Shown: positions 21,751 to 33,295 of the stretch, piece by piece
Position numbering within the stretch: position 1 is the first letter of the stretch
How the letters are laid out: the number at the start of each line of letters is the position of its first letter
From: Oncomelania hupensis
Taxonomy: Eukaryota > Mollusca > Gastropoda > Littorinimorpha > Pomatiopsidae
Assembly (NCBI GenBank): GCA_036898135.1
Contig: CM072513.1
Span: 13,190,522 to 13,254,521 of the forward strand
Direction: 5' to 3'
DNA: 64,000 bases
Translations under genes and position numbers: made by a program
Notes under the pieces: generated by a model
Database searches by the model: none
The model's input: the letters and a program-made list of their open reading frames with translations, nothing else
Told to the model about the DNA's origin: nothing

Positions 21751-23872
21751 AAGACAATTTGCTCGTAAAAAGTCAACTTTGGCAACTTTCTTTGATGTCC
21801 GCAAAGCGTACGACAGTGTTTGGCATGCACGACTGTTATATAAATTGAAAAAAATTGGAATATCTGGAGCTATGTATGACTACTTCAAAAGTTTTTTATC
21901 ACAGAGATATATATGTACTAGGGTAGGTAAGTTATATTCTTCATTAAAACAAATTGATATGGGGATTCCTCAAGGTTCTATTATTGCTCCGATTTTATTT
22001 TCCCTTCTGATTCATGACCTCCCAAATAATATGTCGAAACACACTAATGTGGTACAATATGCTGACGACATAGCTATTTGGATTAACACAAGTTTGCGGA
22101 AAAATACTGGTAAAAGAGTAGTTACATACATCCAAAATATTTATCAGTTAGAGCTAAATAAAATTAATTCTTATATGATAGCAAATGGGCTTGAATTTTC
22201 TGCTGAAAAAACGTGTTTAATATTATTTAACAATGGAGCTAATCCTGACATTTTACCAATACTTGAAATTAATGGCAAAATATTATCTTATACAGATAAG
22301 GTTAAATTTCTGGTTGTATATTTTACATCCAAACTAAATTGGAAAACTCACATAGAATATTTGATTACCAAGGCAACGAAGAGATTAAATTTCCTAAAGC
22401 TGTTGTGTACGCAGCCTTGGAGTCAAAATAATAATACTTTATTACATTTGGCCAATACTTTAGTAAGGTCAACACTAACGTATGGTCAAGAAGTGTATTT
22501 TTCTGCAAGCAAATATTTACTGGAAAAATTACAAAGCATAGATAGTCGAGCAATTAAAGCCGCCTTAGGTGTTCCTGTTCATTCAAGTACGTTAAAATCG
22601 TATAAAGAAGCTTGTTGTTTAGGTTTTTTAGAACAACTAAAACTAAATGTCTCAAAGTTTGTTATTAGAAGTTTGTCAGTGTCTAATTCAAATAGAGAAG
22701 AAATTTTAATAGACTGTAATTTGGATTACCCAAGTAAAGCAAGAGAAATTCCATACCTTCTACCTATTAGAAATTATGTTAGTGCTATTTTTGAAGCATG
22801 TCACATCAATTTAAATGGCATTAAAACGCCTCCATTATTTCCTACAATTCCTTCTTGGGAGCACTTAGGTGCAAACATTGATATTGATTTTACTTTAACA
22901 AGAAAATCTGAAAATATCAATCAGTTGGTGAGTGAAGTTAGGGAGCACTTATCTAATACATATAAAAATCACTTAAAAATATATACAGATGGATCTGTTT
23001 TACAATCGTCTGAAGCTGGTGCTGGTATTGTTATACCTGATTTAAAATTTGAGAAATCTTTTTATATTGGTAAAAATGTCTCAATATTTACAGCAGAGTT
23101 GTTTGCCATACTAAAGGCATTGCAATATATTTCTGATTATCCTATTACGTTTTTCCAAATTTTATTTTGTGTTGATTCCAAAGCTGTTCTTCATTCATTG
23201 CAAACGTGGCATTGTAAGAATCGTTCTGATTATTTATTTGAAATTAAAGCATTAATTCATATTTTGCGGACAAGAGGAACTGATGTCTATTTCTGTTGGG
23301 TTCCATCCCACTGTGGTATCTTCTGGAACGAAAAAGTAGACATTCTAGCCAAGAACGGAGCACAGAAAATTAATTCCATCTTTCAGCATCCTGAACTTGA
23401 GCTCTCTGCTCATGAAATGATATCTTTAATTGAAAATTACATGCGTTCAGCTTTAAGTTGTGGAGCTCCAGATTTTATTTGTTCAAGACACATAAGTAGG
23501 ATTATTCACAAATTGAGGGTGAATTCGTGGAATACCAAGTTTTCTAAGAATATTTTATGTGTTTGCTCGCAAAGATTATCTGTGGAACACATTGTACGAC
23601 AGTGTCCTGTGTTGCTTAATACATATAAGGAAAAACAAATAGTGATTGACAACGACAAACCATTAGATTCTATATTACATCATCATGTAATAGTTGACGT
23701 TGCTACGACTATTAGTGAATCTCTGATCAACAAATTGTTATAGAATTTTATTTATTTATTTTTTTGTTTATGGACCTTTGTGTTTGTTTGTCTGTGCGAG
23801 AGAAAGTGTTTTGGTCTAATATCACTCAGCAAGTGAAGAGACGTTAAATAAAAGAATTGAATTGAATTGAAT
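21751..23872 (+). mobile_element. 5'-truncated LINE with 11-bp target duplication
   Basis: The copy runs from inside the RT domain to a 3' UTR ending in a GAATT pentamer tail (about 23853-23872). The 11-bp duplication on both sides defines its ends exactly and shows that truncation happened at insertion. Confidence 0.88.
21752..23743 (+). CDS. LINE ORF2 C-terminal part: reverse transcriptase and RNase H
   Basis: The frame is open for about 660 codons with no break. It lacks its natural start because the element is truncated. RT motifs seen are FFDVRKAYDSVWH (motif A Asp), MGIPQGSIIAPILFS and VVQYADDIAIW (catalytic Asp pair at 94-97 counting from 21779). An RNase H domain follows with IYTDGS (D404), FTAELFAI (E440), CVDSKAV (D466), VPSHCG (H511) and NEKVDILAK (D521), so all catalytic residues are present. 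A C-terminal CVC...H...C zinc-knuckle-like motif ends it. RT plus RNase H fits the I/Nimb/R1-like groups, which I cannot separate by eye. The endonuclease and N-terminal RT fingers are missing, so it cannot move alone. Confidence 0.9.
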   Translation, partial: RQFARKKSTLATFFDVRKAYDSVWHARLLYKLKKIGISGAMYDYFKSFLSQRYICTRVGKLYSSLKQIDMGIPQGSIIAPILFSLLIHDLPNNMSKHTNVVQYADDIAIWINTSLRKNTGKRVVTYIQNIYQLELNKINSYMIANGLEFSAEKTCLILFNNGANPDILPILEINGKILSYTDKVKFLVVYFTSKLNWKTHIEYLITKATKRLNFLKLLCTQPWSQNNNTLLHLANTLVRSTLTYGQEVYFSASKYLLEKLQSIDSRAIKAALGVPVHSSTLKSYKEACCLGFLEQLKLNVSKFVIRSLSVSNSNREEILIDCNLDYPSKAREIPYLLPIRNYVSAIFEACHINLNGIKTPPLFPTIPSWEHLGANIDIDFTLTRKSENINQLVSEVREHLSNTYKNHLKIYTDGSVLQSSEAGAGIVIPDLKFEKSFYIGKNVSIFTAELFAILKALQYISDYPITFFQILFCVDSKAVLHSLQTWHCKNRSDYLFEIKALIHILRTRGTDVYFCWVPSHCGIFWNEKVDILAKNGAQKINSIFQHPELELSAHEMISLIENYMRSALSCGAPDFICSRHISRIIHKLRVNSWNTKFSKNILCVCSQRLSVEHIVRQCPVLLNTYKEKQIVIDNDKPLDSILHHHVIVDVATTISESLINKLL

Positions 23873-23883
23873 TAAGCCTGAAA
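23873..23883 (+). repeat. Target-site duplication, right (TAAGCCTGAAA)
   Basis: Matches 21740-21750 exactly. The stretch 23884-24220 contains no gene I recognise. Confidence 0.85.
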
Positions 23884-24220
23884 TAGTAGATCTACGGCGC
23901 CACAGGCTGTAACCCATCAGATATACGTTTCTAAGTCAAAGTTTACATGGCTCCGTCTAACCTATGCCTTGCAGCAAGCAAACAAAAAATCAGGGTTAGG
24001 CCAACATCATGCTACATTGCGAGACCCTAGCAGAGGCAACGGCATTAATCCGCCCCCGTGGTAACACGCTACCAAAATTAACCCAATTTGCGCCGCCTGA
24101 ATATCTAAATATCGCCCTGCGGTCTCCTTGCTGCAATATGCACACTGCAGACACCATGTTGCAGAGGTGATTTTCTTTATATATGTCTCTATATCACGGT
24201 CCCCTCTCTTCACTGTTTAT

Positions 24221-24351
<131 letters not shown>

Positions 24352-24407
24352 CACTTGGTCGTCGTGTACAACATAAGCCCTGACATTATTGAAGTCATCA
24401 AAAGTTA

Positions 24408-24500
24408 AATGGCGCTGTTGTGGAGGACTGCACTGGTAACCTTGTCATACATAGTATGTATGACAAGGTTACCAGTGCAGTCCTCCACAACAGCGCCATT
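24408..24500. repeat. 93-bp palindrome (46-bp arms, 1-base centre)
   Basis: 24408-24453 is the exact reverse complement of 24455-24500. The right arm is LINE coding sequence, the left arm is its inverted duplicate. Confidence 0.93.
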
Positions 24501-24994
24501 GGGAACTGGTTGAGAACAATAATCGGCGTGCGCCAAGGATGCCAACTCTCTCCAACACTCTTCAACATCTTTCTGGAGCATATAATGTCAGACGCCCTTG
24601 CAGATCACGAAGGCACAGTAAGCATAAGGGGTTGAGCATCTCCAATCTCCGTTTTGCAGACGACAGTGATGGATTGGCTGGAGAGGAACAAGAACTTGAA
24701 CAGCTTGTACAGAGGCTTGACACCACATCTCCAGAGACTTTGGAATGGAAATAAGTGCAGAGAAGACCAAGATGATGACCAACAACACCAACTGCATCAA
24801 CACGGACATGAAAGTACAAGGCCAATCTTCAACACGGTGCACAGCTTCAAATATTTAGGAGCAGTCGAGAATGGACTGGCTTGGCATTGAGCGAAGCCAT
24901 TAAGGTTGCTGAAGATAGAGAAAGATGGAGTTCGCTGGTTAAACGATCATCCAACGACTTTCGAGTTACGGGATAGGATAGGATAGGATAGGAC
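24408..24994 (+). mobile_element. RTE-like LINE fragment with snap-back 5' end and internal deletion
   Basis: The right part encodes MYDKVTSAVLHNSAIGNWLR, then GVRQGCQLSPTLFNIFLE and NLRFADDSDGLAGEE, the RT core of an RTE-clade element (the FADD catalytic pair is present). Frames change near 24635 and 24755. At about 24867 the RT region (FKYLGAV) joins directly to the C-terminus (EAIKVAEDRERWSSLVK and following), so several hundred codons are deleted. It ends at 24994 in GGGATAGGATAGGATAGG. The 5' end is a 46-bp inverted copy of its own first bases. Confidence 0.85.
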
Positions 24995-25079
24995 TTGGTC
25001 GTCGCCGCTGCAGCTAGAGCCGCCATCCCATTCTCGATCGTTTCCTTAACGTTGATTTACTTTAAAAAAAAAAACACAA

Positions 25080-25300
25080 AAAGTTTGGATGTGATGAGTT
25101 ACTTATAGACCACTGTATAAAACCAGGGTCATTAACTTTCCTATTGTTTTAACGTGGATGTGACGAGTTAATTATAGACCACTGTATAAAACCAGGGTCA
25201 TACACTTTCCTATTGTTTTAACGTGGATGTGACGAGTTAATTATAGACCACTGTATAAAACCAGGGTCATACACTTTTCTATTGTTTTAGCGTGGATGGA
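25080..25300. repeat. 68-bp tandem repeat x 3
   Basis: Units contain GTGGATGTGACGAGTTAATT, ATAGACCACTGTATAAAACC and AGGGTCATACACTTTCC. 25301-25714 shows nothing recognisable. Confidence 0.88.
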
Positions 25301-25714
25301 CGCGTGTCTTTCCGGTAACGCTTGAAAAAATATGTTCCGTTTGTGGAACTCCTTTGCAACAACGGATCGATGGCCATGCTAACCTAATTCTTTACTACGC
25401 CGAAGGCCCAACAGCTTCTTATTACTGTGGGAAGAAATTTTACATGCTGGAATGTTCTGGTTAATGTGTTGGTAAACTGACAACAAAATCGATGGCAAGT
25501 TTGTGTCAATGTAGGTTATTTGTAGCCAATTAAAAAAAAATCTTATTCATACTACATACATGCTTGTAAGAAAACCTTGATTCACGATTCTGCATTTTCC
25601 ATTCCTTGCTAGAGTGCGCGACAGACATTTATTGGCGGTTGAGAGTGCAAGTCTCAGGCATCTAGTGCCACGGGGCTCAAATCCTGACTTAACCCATTTG
25701 TATTAGACCTATAT

Positions 25715-25775
25715 ATATATATATAGCGCTTTTCCAGTCAAGAGCTGCGCAAGGCGATTGACAATCCCTTTACTG
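25715..25775 (+). mobile_element. Family A dispersed repeat, 5' fragment
   Basis: TATAGCGCTTTTCCAGTCAA and AGAGCTGCGCAAGGCG match the start of the family. Confidence 0.65.
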
Positions 25776-25954
25776 CAAAGAATTTATAACGCAGTTAGAA
25801 AAGATGCTTACGTTAACATTTATACATTTCGGCCCAGACTATTGATTGGTTGATCGCGAGGTAACGTGCATCACCCTACGCTGTCAAAACAAATCGCCAA
25901 ACTCGCGTCTTACAAAAACATCAACGCTGACGTTTCGTTGTGCTGTCGAATGTT

Positions 25955-26575
25955 ATGCTACTGTTGTCTTTTTATGCTGTAGTTTTCTTATGCCATTGCT
26001 GTCTTTTTATGCTGTGATTGTGTTATGGTATTGTCTTTGTATGCTGTCATATTGTTATGCTATTGTTTTTAGGCTGTAATTTTGCTATGCTATTGTTGTC
26101 TTTTTATGCTGTAATTTTATTATGCTATTGTTTTTATGCTGTAATTTTGTTATGCTATTGTTTTTATGCTGTAATTTTGTTATGCTATTGTTTTTATGCT
26201 GTAATTTTGTTATGTTATTGTTTTTATGCTGTAATTTTGTTATGCTATTGTTTTATGCTGTAATTTTGTTATGCTATTGTTTTTATGCGGTAATTTTGTT
26301 ATGCTATTGTTGTTTTGTAGGTTGTCGAATGTTATGCTATTGTTTGTTTTGTATGCCGTCGAATGTTATTCTATTATTGTTTTTATGCTGTCATTTTGTT
26401 ATGCTAATGGTTTTTATGCTGTCATTTTTGTTATGCTATTGTTGTCTTGTAAGCTGTCAAATGTTATGCTATTGTTGTTTTGTATGCTGTCGAATGTTAT
26501 GCTATTGTTGTTTTTTATGCTGTCATTTTGCTATGCTATCGTTTTCGTTATGCTATCGTTTTCGTTATGCTATTG
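25955..26575. repeat. ~30-bp minisatellite (TTTTATGCTGTAATTTTGTT...)
   Basis: About 20 units built from TTTTATGCTGTAATTTTG plus TTATGCTATTG. The hydrophobic Leu/Cys-rich frames (188 and 137 codons) reflect the unit and are not membrane proteins. 26576-26990 has no gene. Confidence 0.92.
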
Positions 26576-26990
26576 TATTCTTGCATTTTTGTGTTGTTTT
26601 GAAACGCTTTTGTTTCATTACTCGTTGGATCCATCCATTGTTACTCTTTATCCTGTTTTCGTGGTCAAGTACTTCTGTCCTTGATTAACTGAAACATCCA
26701 TGTTCACTACCAATATTTAAAATATCTAATATTGTAAAAAAAAACAAAAACATTATGGGCTGCGGGATCATCATCATCATCATCATCCTTTGGTGATTGA
26801 TCTGTCTCAATAACCACCTCCTCCACCTTCACCCCCTTGCGCCTCCTCTGTTGTTCTGTCAGCTAAAGCCAGCATGCTCATGTGACAAATGGCTTCTTCT
26901 ATTATGAAATCAAGGAAATCCTGGATCGGATTTACAATAATTAAATATCTCCCTGAAGGCTAGTGGCATTCGTTTTCAAAAAGCAGCGCC

Positions 26991-27262
26991 GTGGCCTCTG
27001 AATGTGTGAGGAGGTGACTGAGGTATGAGGCGGTGACTAAGGTGTGAAACGCTGACAGAGATGTGAGGAGGTGACTGAGGTGTGAGGATGTGACAGAGGT
27101 GTGAAGTGGTGATAGAGGTGTGAGACGATGACTGAGATGTGAGGAGGTGTCAGAGGTGTGAGGTAGTGACTGAGATGAGTCGATAACTGTGAAGTGACAG
27201 AGGTGTGAGGAGGTGACATATGTGAAGAGGTGACTAAGGTGTGAGGTGGTGACGATGGTGAG
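26991..27262. repeat. Degenerate 16-18 bp repeat (GTGAGGAGGTGACTGAG)
   Basis: Loose repeats of GGTGTGAGGAGGTGACAGA with purine bias; the minus-strand Ser/His/Leu-rich frames follow from it. Confidence 0.8.
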
Positions 27263-27399
27263 TGAAGGTGAGGAACAGTGGGAGGGAATAAGCAAAGAAG
27301 GCGGAGACTGCCAGGAAGAGACTGAAAGAATGATAATTTAGGTTGAACGTCTACACCCACCATCGGCCATATTGCACAGCAGTATTACACAACCATCCA

Positions 27400-28785
27400 A
27401 GGGAAGAGCGAACACTGAACCAACGGAGCAATCATACTGCTAAGATGGACGGTGAAAATGGCCATCTTTTTCTTGCCCATCAAGGCTTTCCAAGCTAGGT
27501 CTTCGGTGTGCCTGGCCAACGCTCTACCACTGAACTACTATGGTGTGCCAGGTCAACGCTCTACCACTGAACTACGTCAGTGTGCCAGGCCAACGTTCTA
27601 CCACTGAACTACGGTGGTGTGCCAGCCCAACGCTCTACCACTGAAATACGGTGGTGTGCCAGGCCAATGCTCTACCACTGAACTACGGTGGTGTGCCAGG
27701 CCAATGCTCTACCTCTGACCTACGTCAGTGTGCCAGGCCAACGCTCTACCACTGACCTACGGTGGTGCGCCAGGCCAACGCTCTACCACTGACCTATGGT
27801 GGTGTGCCAGGCCAACGCTCTACCACTGAACTACGGTGGTGTGCCAGGCCAACACTCTACCACTGAACTACGGTGATGTGCCAGGCCAACGCTCTACCAC
27901 TGAACTATGGTGGTGTGCCAGGCCAACGCTCTACCACTGAACTACGGTGATGTGCCAGGCCAACGCTCTACCACTGAACTATGGTGGGGTGCCAGGCCAA
28001 CGCTCTACCACTGAACTATGGTGGTGTGCCAGGCCAATGCTCTACCACTGAACTACGGTGATGTGCCAGGCCAACGCTCTACCACTGAACTACGGTGATG
28101 TGCCAGGCCAACACTCTACCACTGAACTACGGTGATGTGCCAGGCCAACGCTCTACCACTGAACTACGGTCATTTACCAGGCCAACACTCTACCACTGAA
28201 CTACGGTGATGTGCCAGGCCAACAACACTCTACCACTGAACTACGATGGTGTGCCAGGCCAACACTCTACCACTGAACTACGGTGGTGTGCCAGGCCAAC
28301 AACACTCTACCACTGAACTACGGTGGTGTGCCAGGCCAACAACACTCTACCACTGAACTACGGTGGTGTGCCAGGCCAACAACACTCTACCACTGAACTA
28401 CGGTGGTGTGCCAGGCCAACAACACTCTACCACTGAACTACGGTGGTGTGCCAGGCCAACAACACTCTACCACTGAACTACGGTGGTGTGCCAGGCCAAC
28501 GCTCTACCACTGAACTACGGTGGTGCGCCAGGCCAACGCTCTACCACTGAACTACGGTGGTATGCCAGGCCAACGCTCTACCACTGACCTACGGTGGTGT
28601 GCCAGGCCAACACTCTACCACTGAACTACGGCATTGTACCAGGCCAACACTCTACCACTGAACTACGGTGGTGTACCAGGCCAACACTCTACCACTGAAC
28701 TACGGTGATGTGCCAGGCCAACGCTCTACCACTGAACTACGGTGGTGTGCCAGGCCAACGCTCTACCACTGAACTATGGCGTTGG
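27400..28785 (-). mobile_element. tRNA-type SINE whose A-box segment is expanded
   Basis: On the minus strand the right edge starts CATAGTTCAGTGGTAGAGCG, a normal tRNA-derived SINE start with an A-box. About 34 copies of that head follow, and then a single-copy body begins at about 27507 and runs left (ACCTAGCTTGGAAAGCC could be a decayed B-box). Where the body ends is uncertain. Confidence 0.55.
27507..28780 (-). repeat. 37-bp array with a tRNA A-box in every unit, ~34 copies
   Basis: Minus-strand unit: TAGTTCAGTGGTAGAGCGTT plus GGCCTGGCACACCACCG. The first half matches the tRNA D-arm/A-box consensus (TRGCNNAGYNGG followed by TAGAGC). Between about 28210 and 28500 the unit is 40 bp because of an extra AAC, repeated as a block. 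Differences among the other units are mostly single bases. Confidence 0.9.
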
Positions 28786-28799
28786 GACGGAAGGGAAAG

Positions 28800-28877
28800 G
28801 GAGGAGAGGGGGTGGAGAGAGAGAGAGGGAGAGAGAGGGGAGGGAGAGAGAGCGAGAGAGAGGGAGATAGAGAGAGA

Positions 28878-28934
<57 letters not shown>

Positions 28935-28935
28935 C
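28800..28935. repeat. GA-rich microsatellite
   Basis: GAGAGAGG and then pure GA units. 28936-31000 is mostly AT-rich single-copy DNA with no gene I can support; a short duplication containing GTTAAATGATTTAAC lies near 30800-30855. Confidence 0.95.
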
Positions 28936-31006
28936 CATTTTGGTGAACTTGCGATCACTGTCTGTGACAAAACCACCATCGCGCATACTGGGACAGGGAC
29001 ATCCCGCCATCTGGTAACCGTCGCAAAGGTTTGATTGTCAATTTTGTGTTTTGGTTTCGTTTTCATTGTAACCCACCCGACACTCGCCACCATTGTGCAA
29101 AGGTGCTAGTAGGCCTCACAAAATTAATGACTAAATGACAGAAGAAGGTCATACTGATAAAACATTCCAAGACGTTGATGAAGCTTTGCGCCAATAGTAT
29201 TTATTTACTGGTACAACACTACCACCATTAAAACAACCCATGTTAACTGATTACTATACACCTACCATTGCGCCTACAATGTCAGAGCCTGGGGAATTAA
29301 TTTTAATTGTATTTGGAACGGTAGTTGTTTATTATCTTGTTTAAAATCTACTAAACAAAAATAATGACGGCTTCTTGGTCTGAAGTATATTATTCTGAAT
29401 CAGGGTATTGGGAAGGAAAAATGGCCGTCGATAAACTAACAGAAAGGACAGGACTACAAGAAAACATTGTTAAACAATGAAAGAAGCGGTTTGGCAAATT
29501 CATCTCCCACCCAACCCAAACAATCAAATGGACTTGCTGTATTTTTGTCATAGACTTGTTTGTGAGTGTTATAGAATAACTAGCTTTATTCTCAGAAGAT
29601 TCCTACAAACTTGATATTAGTTTGTAAACAGTTTATAATGTTCCAATTTTACGGATACACACAATCATCAAAAGGCCTTTCTTATACAATTACACAAGTT
29701 GATAAAGAGAGATAAACCTGAAACACTGAAGACGTAAAACACACAACATTTGGAACACAACATCAATATACGTTTTGCTAATTTTATGGTTCTCTTCTTT
29801 CTCACTCACAGTAGTAGAATAATAATTAAAACGGAATTCAAGAAAACTATATTCAAGTAAACTATAAATCCTACAGTAATAAAATAATAAGTAGCTGAAC
29901 AATATTATGAATTTATCTCTCTCTGAAGCAATCCCGGTCTGACAGACAATTACATTTATCAAATTGTACAGTTACATATAAACAGTTACATTCCACCATG
30001 AAGGGTTGGTTAATAGAGATAATAAATATAACAATCAATTCCACCATTCCATTCTTCTCTTTTCATTATTAAGAGGATGCTCTAAAAAAAAGTACTTTTA
30101 ATGATAAAATATTATGAGTGTGATGATTTGGCACTCAATGTGTTTTTTTCTTCAATCTCTCCACGTTAACTAAGGATTCCAACCCGTGGTTTTATGAAAG
30201 ACCAGTTGCTTTCCCAGGCTTATTCTATTTCATTGTTTCAGCTCATGATGTGTCCTGCCATTGAATTAGAGAGGGGGGGGATGGGAAGGGAGAAGAAGCA
30301 GGAAAACCCCAACCAACAACAACAACAACGATCAGGGGAGGGGAGGAAGGAAGAAAAAGACAACTACAACGACGGGTATTTAAAGATATAATTGAAACCT
30401 CTGAAAGGAGGTCTTAAGGTATTAATGACACCTCTGAACGGAGATCTAAAAAAAAATTAACGAAACCTCTGAACGAAGATTAAAGGAATAATGGTAACTT
30501 GTGCTACATCTCTTCAACGTGCACTTAGAGCCCATTACTAGCTCGGGAGGTTTGCAAAATGGTGGCTAATTTGTCAACGAGCTATCACTGTTCTGTTGTG
30601 TTAGTCGCTCTACTGGACACTTTTAAAGACGTTTTTCATTCTATGTCGGCTCATTAGAAGTTAATCACATCAAAGAGAACTGGGAAACTAGTGCAGCAAA
30701 GGGTTCCCATTGTCAGTAACGTTATAAATAGCGCCTGGCTTGGAGAACGGGTCAGATCACTGTTCAGTGTTGTAATTCAATGTCAGATCACTGTTGTAGT
30801 TAAATGATTTAACTTGTGTGTTGTGTCAGATCACTGTTGCAGTTAAATGATTTAACATACAAGAAATTGTAACTCAATATTCCCAATACAGATTTCCTAG
30901 TTGTGTTTCATTTTCGTCTTCCTACATAATGTCTGGAAATACTTTCAAATGGTCTGGAATCAGAGCGTTCCAAATGTCCGTCCGTCTGTCCATCCATCGA
31001 GAAGCA

Positions 31007-31069
31007 AAAGAAGAAGAAGAAGAAGAAGAAGAAGAAGAAGAAGAAGAAGAAGAAGAAGAAGAAGAAGAA

Positions 31070-31105
<36 letters not shown>
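31007..31105. repeat. GAA then GAT trinucleotide microsatellites
   Basis: About 20 GAA units followed by about 11 GAT units, directly next to the 3' end of a minus-strand SINE. Confidence 0.95.
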
Positions 31106-31116
31106 GTTGAAGAAGA

Positions 31117-31400
31117 AGAACAATTTATTGTCCCTTTTTATCGGGAAATTCTGGGCCCCCTCCTCTGGGGAAGGCGTAGTCGCAGTCTGAGGCGCGCCCT
31201 AGACCAACCTACCAAATATTAGTTGTGGTTTTGAAATTTTGCTGGGGAGCAAACCGGAGTACCCGGAGAAAACCCCCGATGTTGCCCGAATCGAAAGTAA
31301 ATAATAGTGGGAGGAACATAACGCCCAGATGCTGGATCGATCTCCCAGCCTGTGGACAAGGCAAGTTAGTCCCGCCTTAGCCCACTTGGCCACAACGCTG
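31117..31400 (-). mobile_element. tRNA-derived SINE (copy 2)
   Basis: Reverse complement matches 1040-1346 in order: CCAGCGTTGTGGCCAAGTGG, GGCTAAGGCGGGACTAACTT, the ATCGATCC B-box region, CATCTGGGCGTTATGTT, TACTCCGGTTTGCTCCCCAG, GGGGAAGG-type phrases and GGGACAATAAA. Its B-box is weaker (GAGATCGATCC). The adjoining GAA/GAT repeat probably grew at its 3' tail. 31401-31960 holds no recognised gene. Confidence 0.85.
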
Positions 31401-31961
31401 GAAAATGGGGCCTTCGGAAGGGAAAAGAGAGGAAGTGAAGAAGAAATATTCCGTGAACGATAGTGATGAAAGCCAAATCGTAGAACTAGAAATATTACAA
31501 ACATGTAAGACGATTAAAGACAACCGACCACCTCCCAATTTAGAGTATTCTCCAGATCACGGCTAGCAAAAATAGTTGAAGGGGAAAACTTTAATGATCC
31601 CAGCTCCAATTGCCAGGGCGGCCATTTGCATGTGATTGGGGCTCGCTTAATGACTTTCTAACGGTATCTGCATACATTTCCATACAAAACAGCAGCACAG
31701 ATTGGGGCAGAAATGGTAACGAGCTTTAATAACTGAAAAAAAAAAGCTTTGAAAACTGAGGAAGCGAAGATGCGGTTGGCTGAAATAGAATTATTTTACC
31801 CTCCAAAAATAATCTCTTGGATTTTGAAACAGAATTAGCACTTGCTTGAACATCTCTTGGATTTTGTTGTAGAATAACTATTACCTCCCCTTTCTCCACA
31901 CTACAACCCACCACCACCCAAAATAATCTCTGCAATTTTAAATTCATCGCTGTTTAAACAA

Positions 31962-32110
<149 letters not shown>

Positions 32111-32142
32111 AAGTAGAGAAATGTAAGGTACGAAAATGAAAA

Positions 32143-32155
32143 GGAGAGAGAGAGA

Positions 32156-32188
<33 letters not shown>
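32143..32188. repeat. GA microsatellite at the LINE 3' end
   Basis: GA units directly follow the end of the minus-strand LINE; a longer GA run is on its other side at 33218-33291. Confidence 0.9.
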
Positions 32189-32189
<1 letters not shown>

Positions 32190-33217
32190 ATTTATTCAAT
32201 AAGGTCATAGCCCCATATGAAGGGGTAAGCACATTACAAAAATACCCACATCGGTATAACAACAATGAGATAACATATCTTATTGAGATACTTCTCTCAA
32301 ACGCTTAAATGCAAAACATAGATACAGAGCTAGATTTCTTAATACTGTCATACTTTGTGTAGAGAGAAGTAAGCTTAATTGGACAGCAGAAGGGTACCTA
32401 TAATATTTAGGTAAGATTAAATCGCTTCTTAAATCACTCAGGCATGGACAACAGAGAACAAAATGCACTTCATCTTCACAAGCTAGATTGCATAGACGAC
32501 ATAGCGTATTGTGATAGGTTACACTCTTAAACTTATATGCATGAACAGCAATACTTGACACTCCACAACGAAACTTTGTCAGTGCATTTTTTACATAATT
32601 ATTCACATCTAGAAATATATAAGCTTCCGTGTTATTTGTTAACTTAAATGTTCTATAAAAAGACATACTATTACTCTGCTGTAGATGTGCTTCCCACTCT
32701 TGCCATCTGCAATCTATTAGTCTTTGTTTAAAACATCTCAGGAAAGCATTGATACAACCAACCCCCTGATTTTCCCATACGTATAAGAAACCATAGCTAC
32801 CCAAACACATCCGTACTCTTGATGCCCAAGTAACTTTACCTCTACTATCTAAATTATAGAGCAATGTGTAAGATTTTGCAGGGAGACGGTTTACATCCAT
32901 ACGGATTAATCTCAGCCAATATCGAATACAGGCAACATAGGAATTTACATACAAAGGAAATCTTCCTAATTCACCATATACAACATCATTTACAGTACTG
33001 CTGTGTACATTTTGAAACCTTTTCATGGCGAACAGATGCACCTTTTCTATTTCTTTACCTTTGTCAAACCCCCAAATTTCCGCCCCATATTGTACAATTG
33101 GTTGCACCTGTGTATCAAACAATTTTACAAAGATGTCAAAAGAATTATTTTGGAACTTATACATACTACATAATACACTTATAACAGCTTTTTTGGCCCT
33201 AGACATCAAATCTTGAC
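32189..33217 (-). mobile_element. 5'-truncated LINE, C-terminal part of ORF2
   Basis: From about 33216 down to 32280 the minus strand keeps one frame of about 310 codons (after Ser/Leu repeats from the GA run). It includes IVQYGAEIWGF, HLFAMKRFQNV, VTWASRVRMCLGSYGF and a cysteine motif CRLCNLACEDEVHFVLCCPC. These are features of the region after the RT domain in non-LTR retrotransposons; the RT itself is missing. The frame ends with a stop at 32280 followed by a short 3' UTR to about 32189. No disabling mutation is visible, so insertion is relatively recent. The clade cannot be decided from this part alone. Confidence 0.8.

Positions 33218-33291
<74 letters not shown>
33218..33291. repeat. 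GA microsatellite
   Basis: About 36 GA units with one A interruption, at the truncated 5' side of the LINE. Confidence 0.96.

Positions 33292-33295
<4 letters not shown>

Noticed and set aside
26122..26688. Hydrophobic Leu/Cys-rich frame like a membrane protein
   Set aside because: It follows the 30-bp repeat and has no family signature.
27507..28780. CRISPR array or tRNA gene cluster
   Set aside because: Units are contiguous without unique spacers, and there is no T-arm or acceptor stem per unit; the context is eukaryotic.
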